Shown here: positions 41,398 through 46,685 of the stretch, in pieces | How positions within the stretch are numbered: position 1 is the stretch's first letter | Layout: each line of letters opens with the position of its first letter | Origin: JAVVSK01 sp036654235 | GTDB lineage: Bacteria > Bacillota > Clostridia > Christensenellales > CAG-138 | Assembly (NCBI GenBank): GCA_036654235.1 | Contig: JAVVSK010000015.1 | Location: 1 to 46,685, forward strand | DNA: 46,685 bases | Direction of reading: 5' to 3' | Notes under the pieces: generated by a model | What the model was told of the DNA's origin: nothing | The model's database searches: none | Seen by the model: only the letters and a program-made list of their open reading frames with translations | Made by a program: the position numbers and the translations under genes

Positions 41398-41442
41398 GGG
41401 AAGGATTAGAATCCCTTCCTGTACGGGAGACTAAAGTCGCCC
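41398..41442. other. Two adjacent stable hairpins, possible IS200/IS605 end remnant
   Basis: Hairpin 1 (41399-41404 with 41414-41419) and hairpin 2 (41425-41431 with 41436-41442, loop TAAA; GACTTTAGTC on the minus strand) lie in the 395-base gap before the second dockerin gene. The GACTTTAGTC hairpin resembles those at the ends of IS200/IS605 elements. On the plus strand a frame reads EGLESLPVRETKVALRR then stop. No transposase is present. Confidence 0.3.
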
Positions 41443-41516
41443 TTAGGCGTTAAGATGAAAATCCGCACGGAAACAGCTGATCATAGATCAATACGCATAT
41501 TTAAAAATCGAAAAAA

Positions 41517-41544
41517 GAAGCCGGCGGCTACTTTCCGCGGCTTC
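41517..41544 (-). terminator. Terminator after the second dockerin protein gene
   Basis: Arms at 41517-41527 and 41535-41544 form a ten-pair GC-rich stem with one bulge, followed by TTTTTTCG on the minus strand, 58 bases after the stop. Confidence 0.85.
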
Positions 41545-41601
41545 CCTTTCATAGATCAAGAAAGATCTTTAAATACGGTTTTTATATGACAATGAAAGCA
41601 A

Positions 41602-44600
41602 TTACAGATTTACCATCATACGTAAGATTGCCGATGCATCGCCAGAGTTTACATCGCCGTCATTATTATAATCTGCTAACTGTAGCTGCTGCATTGATAG
41701 GCTATCCAAGATCGCCGCGTATCTTAAAATTAACGCCGCGTCCCCGGAATTTACTTCGCCGTCGATATTTACGTCGCCCAAAATGCCCGTATATTCATAG
41801 CACGCTTTTACCGTTATATCGGACTGAACGTTAATAAACTCATTATCCCAACCCTTAAATTCATATCCCTCATGAACGGGAGGGGTCGGCTCTATCGCAT
41901 CCGCGCCCTTTTCCACCATCATTGCGGAAATAAAAGTATCATCCATATCGTTAAACGTTACCGTTTTATATTCCGGACCTTCCCCGATAAAGCCCAAGAA
42001 TTCCGAAGCCGTATCGCAGGTATCGAGTCCGCCGTCGAGGCGCATATGGAAGAAATATTCGTTGCCTTCCGTAAGAACCATATCGTCAAATAAGCCGTTT
42101 CGCGCTACCCAAACCGTATTATCACGCGGTGTCGGGTTAACTATCGCCATATCGTAAGTCCCCTCCGGTATTATTATCGAACATACGCTATTTACAACTA
42201 TATGCGTTGAGTTAACTAAACCATCCGCATCCGGCGGAATTGTATAGTCCAGCTGATCTATTGTCGCGGGATCTACGTCGCCCTCGGGATATGGCCCCCA
42301 GGACGGAATTATCGTCCCTATCGCGTTCAGGTCGCTCGAAATAAACATCTGATAACCGTCGCCCAATTGAAAAACGTCTCCGGCGCTCAACGTAAGCTTT
42401 ACAAAGCCATGGTTAAGGTCGCTGTCGGGCATAGGCGTAACCGTCACAAGAGCGCGCGCCTTAAATCCGCCGTCGACTGTCTTCGCCGTTACGTAACATG
42501 AACCGGGGTTTATTCCCGAAATATTTCCGCGCGCATCTACGGTTGCGATAGCTTCGTTATTGGATTCCCATATCGTATCCCTATTTGTTGCGTTTTTCGG
42601 AGTATAGACCGGAACTATGACGCTCGTTTTCCCAATTCTTAAAGTAAGCTCCGTATTTTCAAAGGTCATTCCGATAAGCGGAATCGGATCTATCGTCGGT
42701 TGAACATCGGCCGGATCAACGTATATATACGCTCCCGTCACCTGCGTAAAGCCGCAGCCCAATGTTTTTTTAGAAACTATTGCGCCGTTTTCCGGATCTA
42801 TAGCAACAAGGTTCGATCCCTCGGCATCGGATACCTGCGTCCAATAGATTAATCCCTCTTCAAAATCGAACGTCGTCGCCTGAATATAATCGGCAGTCGC
42901 CCCGAGGTATGAAATAAAGGAGGTTTCCCCGGAATATTTATCCATCTTATACAAATTTCCGTTGTTCGCTATAGTATAGAGTTGACCGTTATTATCGCAG
43001 GCAAGAGTCGAAGGATAGCCGCCCAACTCAAGATCAATAGGAGCTATAAAATCTAAATCACCTGTATCCATATCAACTTCTGTTAAATATATAATATTTT
43101 CAAGGCGATTTAGAGCGAGTCCAAACATGCGTTCCGAAAGATAATCATAGGCCATCTCCGTACATGAATCTTTAAGTTCGCGCGATACTTTTTGCGCCGT
43201 CCAAGTTGCCGGATCGATAACAAAGAAGGTAATTATCTCGTCATACGCATCCGCTATATATGAATAGCAGTATAAAAGCCCGTTATAATACTCCGCCGCT
43301 TCTATTCTCAAGTCGGAAACGCAAGTTGTTTCGAGTTCTTCGGGCTTTTCTTTAGTTGTTTTAAAGAAACCCTCGTTCAGCCCCATATCGTCGTAAAGGT
43401 TATAACCCCTTATCAGTCCGTCGTACTCCGGATTAAGCGGTTCGCCTACCGTAATGATAATTGAAGCTGTAAACCCTCCGTCTAAAGTCGCTATCGTAAC
43501 CTCAGAAGTTCCCGACGAAACGCCTTTAATAAGCCCGGATTCATTCTCAATCGCTACGACGTTCGGATCAGAACTTAAACATGTGACCCCTAAAACATCC
43601 GCGTCCTCGGGCAATACGGTATAGCTAAGCTGCGCCGTTCTACCGATACCTAAATAGAGCGAACTTAGCGCCAATTCTATACTTTCAACATGGAGCGGAT
43701 CGTAATTCGAAACCTCCATAGTTGCATCCCCCTCGGTACTATACGAATAACTCATAACAAGGACATTATAAATTCCGGCTTTTGGCGCGGTAAAATTAAT
43801 AGAGCTTCCGCTGGAAACCGGTCCGTCATCGTTAAAAGCGAGTAAATTAAAGGATGAATCGAATATCCACATCATCGTATCAATATCGTTTACAATTTGA
43901 ATATTCGCGCCCTCGATAGCGTCAAGCTCGATCGAAAAACCCTTCGCGAAAGTTTCATTTTCGCTTGAGCCGACTCCACTATAGTCCGGAACATATATAT
44001 ATTCGGAAGTCCCGATACCGAAAGTCATATCGTAGTGACCGCCCTTCGTAATTCGCGTTGAATAGTCCATCTCGGTATGCGAAATTGGCGTTATACGCTC
44101 AATTACCGTTATTTCAGACTTAGCGGTTAAAGCTCCGCTAACGGTCGTCGCAGTTATCGTTGCAAAACCGGGAACGAGAGAATGTATTAGACCGGTTTCA
44201 TCTACGGTAACTATCCGTTCATCGCTCGAACTCCATATTACGGATGAATCGACGGCGTTTATCGGCAGTACAGTAGCGACGAGAGTATAAAAAGATTCCG
44301 ACATCATTGTTCTCGTCTCGGGCTCTATCGTTATCGATTCGACGGGCGCGGGTAAAGTTGCGGTAATGGCAACATTATCGAGCCAAGTACAGTCTAAGCC
44401 TCCGGGAACACTCATATCCTTCGAATAACTCCACTGAAAACTATAATCTCCCGAAGAAGTTATATCGAAGGTATATGATGACCAGTCCTGTTCACCATAT
44501 ATTTCGGTTACCCGAACGCCGTTACAATAAAAATTCATCTTATCCGAAAAGCTTTCGCAGCTCGCTTTCCAGTCCCAAGTTATCGATGAGCCGCCGTAAA

Positions 44601-45006
44601 GAGTTCCGGCATTTAGCGTTAAAAACGCTTCCGTATCGTCTATATTTTCCAAAGTGCTTTTTACGCACTCGCGTTCGCCGTCTATCGTTACGGCGAACGG
44701 ATGCGCTTCGTCATTTTCAAATTCGAGAGTTCCGTTAGGAACGTTAAGCGCGGCGTTAACGGCCGGATCCGCCGCCTTTACCGCTAACGCCTTGAAATTT
44801 AAAGGCGCATTTTTTTCTTCGGCTTTATCCTTTGCTTCTCCGGGCTTTACCGCTTCACCCTCTGACGCGTTCCTATTCAACCGTTTTATGGTTATTTGAT
44901 TGTCCGTAGTCTTCAGATTTCGTCTTTCACCCGCGATTGAAATACCGGACGGGACAAGCGTCATCAGCATTATAACCGCAAACGCCAAAGCTAAAATTTT
45001 TTTCAT
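41602..45006 (-). CDS. Secreted multidomain dockerin protein with Big_2, DUF2436-like and InlB-like modules
   Basis: A 1134-residue exported protein. Signal peptide: 1-26. Then a jelly-roll module (82-220), Big_2 (222-305), a beta domain like PPC/pre-peptidase C-terminal (308-437), a second Big_2 (438-518), a propeller-like region (525-768), a third Big_2 (780-857), a DUF2436-like domain as in gingipain adhesins (about 858-1000; DGYQMFISSD, IIPEGTYDMAIVNP, VWVARNG), an InlB/Listeria-Bacteroides repeat (1015-1075; PPVHEGYEFKGWD), and a C-terminal type I dockerin (1075-1134) with DVNIDGEVNSGDA and DYNNDGDVNSGDA loops. The jelly-roll, Big_2 and propeller modules match those of the 1685-residue protein. 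No catalytic site is seen. ATG at 45006 has GGAGG. Its role is probably adhesion or surface assembly. Confidence 0.85.
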   Translation of the reverse strand: MKKILALAFAVIMLMTLVPSGISIAGERRNLKTTDNQITIKRLNRNASEGEAVKPGEAKDKAEEKNAPLNFKALAVKAADPAVNAALNVPNGTLEFENDEAHPFAVTIDGERECVKSTLENIDDTEAFLTLNAGTLYGGSSITWDWKASCESFSDKMNFYCNGVRVTEIYGEQDWSSYTFDITSSGDYSFQWSYSKDMSVPGGLDCTWLDNVAITATLPAPVESITIEPETRTMMSESFYTLVATVLPINAVDSSVIWSSSDERIVTVDETGLIHSLVPGFATITATTVSGALTAKSEITVIERITPISHTEMDYSTRITKGGHYDMTFGIGTSEYIYVPDYSGVGSSENETFAKGFSIELDAIEGANIQIVNDIDTMMWIFDSSFNLLAFNDDGPVSSGSSINFTAPKAGIYNVLVMSYSYSTEGDATMEVSNYDPLHVESIELALSSLYLGIGRTAQLSYTVLPEDADVLGVTCLSSDPNVVAIENESGLIKGVSSGTSEVTIATLDGGFTASIIITVGEPLNPEYDGLIRGYNLYDDMGLNEGFFKTTKEKPEELETTCVSDLRIEAAEYYNGLLYCYSYIADAYDEIITFFVIDPATWTAQKVSRELKDSCTEMAYDYLSERMFGLALNRLENIIYLTEVDMDTGDLDFIAPIDLELGGYPSTLACDNNGQLYTIANNGNLYKMDKYSGETSFISYLGATADYIQATTFDFEEGLIYWTQVSDAEGSNLVAIDPENGAIVSKKTLGCGFTQVTGAYIYVDPADVQPTIDPIPLIGMTFENTELTLRIGKTSVIVPVYTPKNATNRDTIWESNNEAIATVDARGNISGINPGSCYVTAKTVDGGFKARALVTVTPMPDSDLNHGFVKLTLSAGDVFQLGDGYQMFISSDLNAIGTIIPSWGPYPEGDVDPATIDQLDYTIPPDADGLVNSTHIVVNSVCSIIIPEGTYDMAIVNPTPRDNTVWVARNGLFDDMVLTEGNEYFFHMRLDGGLDTCDTASEFLGFIGEGPEYKTVTFNDMDDTFISAMMVEKGADAIEPTPPVHEGYEFKGWDNEFINVQSDITVKACYEYTGILGDVNIDGEVNSGDAALILRYAAILDSLSMQQLQLADYNNDGDVNSGDASAILRMMVNL

Positions 45007-45071
45007 TTTTTTCCTCCGATTTATTATTATTTCTATCACAAAGTATTAAACCGATTTTTAATACCCGTCTA

Positions 45072-45100
45072 ATTCTAACACATGGAAAAACAACCGTCAA
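45072..45100 (-). promoter_or_regulatory. Promoter of the second dockerin gene
   Basis: On the minus strand TTGACG (45095-45100), a 17-base spacer and TAGAAT (45072-45077). It is back to back with the plus-strand promoter of the HTH gene, 15 bases away. Confidence 0.7.
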
Positions 45101-45115
45101 CGGCATTTAAAAAAA

Positions 45116-45144
45116 TTGACGAATTTTTAATTGCGGAGTAAGAT
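45116..45144 (+). promoter_or_regulatory. Promoter of the HTH regulator gene
   Basis: TTGACG (45116-45121), a 17-base spacer and TAAGAT (45139-45144). A GGAGGGG ribosome binding site follows at about 45154. Confidence 0.6.
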
Positions 45145-45166
45145 AGGTATATTAGGAGGGGTTTAA

Positions 45167-46282
45167 ATGCTTATAATAACCGACATAAATCCATTATTGG
45201 AGGCTGTTACATATTTTACCGACAGGGCTAACGGTCGTCCGATAAGCGACCGTTATCTTGCCCTTATCCGGGAACACCCGGACAAACAACGCGAGCTTTT
45301 TTCTATGCTCTCGCCGACTATGACGCTGGAAAAGGAATTAAACGCAAATTTAAATATTAAAGAAGAACGGATAAGTTTCTTTTTTAAACGCATAGCGGGT
45401 ATGCCCGTATCGCGTTTTTTAGATAGAAATATAGCGACGCTCTTTTTACTTGTTCATATGTCCGTTCCCTTTTCCTCTATGCTCGAAATTCGGGCGGCAC
45501 TTATGCAAAACACACTTGAACAGAAAATTATATCCTTCGAATGTGGCTTTCTAAGCAGTAGTACCGATAAGGCAGAGGAAATAAACATAAGCCAGTTTTT
45601 CCGCTATATTGATAATCTTCCGGTGTCATATGAAAGTAAAATTAATATCTTTAGAGCTATAAACGACTATGAGGCCTTCGTCGATGAGCTTTTTTCGATA
45701 TTGACCCCGGCGGTTGAGCTTATACAGAAAAAACGCAAGCTCTATTTACCTCTGCTCACGGAATTTTCAAATACCTATAGAGATGTTGAGGACGTTCATA
45801 CCGAAATTGCAAAGCACACCAATATTTGGTCTCTCAATTGCGAAGATACCTATCTTCGCCCATACATCATGGGCTTTGACAGCTACCTCGTTTCATATTA
45901 TCCCGGTGAATCTTTTAATATAGATAAAAAATATACCGATACGGCTAAACATATAACATTGGGAGTTTATAAGGGCAAAATGTTCGATATCAATAGTGCC
46001 TCTATAACCCCAAAAAGCTTGGCCATTCCTTTAAAAGTCCTTGCAGACGCAAACCGGATGGAAATACTTTTCTATTTGAAAACCAATGTAGCCTATGGAC
46101 AGGAAATTGCCGAAAAATTTAACCTTGTCCCACCGAATGTATCTCACCATATTAGTAAGCTTCAGGCCGCCGGCTTCGTCGACGGTACATTAGAATCCGG
46201 TAAAATTTACTATACCATCAATTACCATAATATCTCCGCTTTTTTAGATAAGGTTAAATACGTCCTTTGCGATATTCTTTAA
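45167..46282 (+). CDS. HTH regulator with C-terminal ArsR-type winged helix
   Basis: A 371-residue protein. The C-terminal 90 residues (about 279-371) are an ArsR-type winged helix: LKVLADANRMEILFYL, YGQEIAEKFNLVPPNVSHHISKLQAAGFV, and SGKIYYTINYHNI as the wing. The N-terminal 275 residues are mainly helical and match no family I recognise; they may be a sensor. There is no signal peptide. GGAGGGG precedes the ATG. The gene is divergent from the dockerin protein gene with back-to-back promoters, so it may control that gene; this is inferred from position only. Confidence 0.8.
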   Translation: MLIITDINPLLEAVTYFTDRANGRPISDRYLALIREHPDKQRELFSMLSPTMTLEKELNANLNIKEERISFFFKRIAGMPVSRFLDRNIATLFLLVHMSVPFSSMLEIRAALMQNTLEQKIISFECGFLSSSTDKAEEINISQFFRYIDNLPVSYESKINIFRAINDYEAFVDELFSILTPAVELIQKKRKLYLPLLTEFSNTYRDVEDVHTEIAKHTNIWSLNCEDTYLRPYIMGFDSYLVSYYPGESFNIDKKYTDTAKHITLGVYKGKMFDINSASITPKSLAIPLKVLADANRMEILFYLKTNVAYGQEIAEKFNLVPPNVSHHISKLQAAGFVDGTLESGKIYYTINYHNISAFLDKVKYVLCDIL

Positions 46283-46317
46283 GATTTGCCTAAATAGCCT
46301 CCATCGGACAATAAAAT

Positions 46318-46612
46318 TTGTGCTCATGGAAAAAATATGCCTTTGACTACGCGGTGCGTGGGAGAGGGCGTGTGAGTTCCATGAGCATATGGAGGCACGG
46401 GAATTCTATGTGTGCGCGGGAGAGGGGGCGTGTTTCCTATTGTTCCCATATGGAAAAATATGCCTTTGACTGCGCGGAAGTTCCATATGCGCGCGGGAGA
46501 GAGCGCGTGTTTCCTATTCTTCCCCTATGGAAAAATATGTCTTTGACTGCACGGGAGAGAGCACGGCAGTTCTATATGTGCGCGCGGGAGAGAGCGCGTG
46601 GGCGCGTGGATT
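46318..46612. repeat. Imperfect GC-rich repeat tract of unknown nature
   Basis: Three copies of a motif beginning ATGGAAAAATATG(C/T)CTTTGACT start at 46326, 46450 and 46527. About five copies of a GGGAGAG core lie between and after them. Several cores are flanked by GCGCG arms (CGCGC, GGGAGAGA, GCGCG), which could fold into short hairpins. The tract is richer in G than any neighbour. No ribosome binding site supports a protein here. The last 70 bases of the window show nothing further. Confidence 0.7.
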
Positions 46613-46685
46613 TATATTATTCCGTTAACTCAGTAAACGGAAATGGCTTCGCGCGCATCGTCGACCGGGTTACATAATCGAAAAT

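Noticed and set aside
46318..46612. CRISPR array
   Set aside because: The repeats are imperfect, unequally spaced (124 and 77 bases) and not separated by unique spacers of constant length; no cas genes are near.
46318..46677. 119-residue Arg-rich plus-strand frame at the right edge
   Set aside because: No ribosome binding site, biased composition driven by the repeats, and no family likeness. Treated as a repeat tract instead of a gene.

Overview
The window reads as a chromosomal segment of a low-to-moderate-GC anaerobic Clostridia-type Bacillota. The evidence is the Spo0A and SpoIID homologues, the IspH-ribosomal protein S1 fusion found in Clostridia, a sodium-pumping decarboxylase, SepF/YggS, and two large secreted dockerin proteins with Pro-Thr linkers. 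No phage genes, intact insertion sequence, CRISPR array, rRNA or tRNA was recognised. Most genes lie on the minus strand. The plus-strand genes are a DUF1284-yggS-sepF unit (13.5-15.1 kb) and an HTH regulator at the right end.

Layout. 0-3.6 kb: the str operon (L7Ae-family protein, rpsL, rpsG, fusA, start of tuf) behind a consensus promoter, with no rpoBC upstream. 3.7-8.8 kb: TSCPD protein, yceD-rpmF, spoIID, a metal ABC transporter pair without an adjacent ATPase, and trpS. 9-13.2 kb: DUF1508, a patatin, ridA, tatD and a PLP aminotransferase. 13.5-15.1 kb: DUF1284, yggS, sepF. 15.2-21.1 kb: a small lipoprotein and a 1685-residue secreted protein with seven cohesin-like repeats and a tandem dockerin. 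21.5-30 kb: pgsA, an M3 oligoendopeptidase, ispH-rpsA, plsC, cmk, a BaiN-like flavoprotein and surE. 30-33.4 kb: a four-gene decarboxylase sodium pump. 33.6-35.7 kb: three tandem paralogous lipoproteins, each with its own promoter and terminator. 35.8-36.6 kb: Spo0A. 37.3-41.3 kb: a TetR / MMPL transporter / secreted partner operon. 41.6-46.3 kb: a second dockerin protein divergent from an HTH regulator, then an unexplained GC-rich repeat tract at the right edge.

How parts fit. The 1685-residue protein carries cohesin-like modules and the 1134-residue protein carries a dockerin. They share a jelly-roll, a Big_2 and a propeller-like module, which suggests a small surface assembly with no recognisable catalytic domain. 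Spo0A and SpoIID point to a sporulation ancestry, but Spo0A has Glu at the exact position of the phosphorylated Asp (residue 56) and Ala in place of one acidic-pocket Asp. It therefore may not be switched by a phosphorelay. This and the cohesin/dockerin pair are the most notable observations. Domain calls come from motif reading only; no database search was run.
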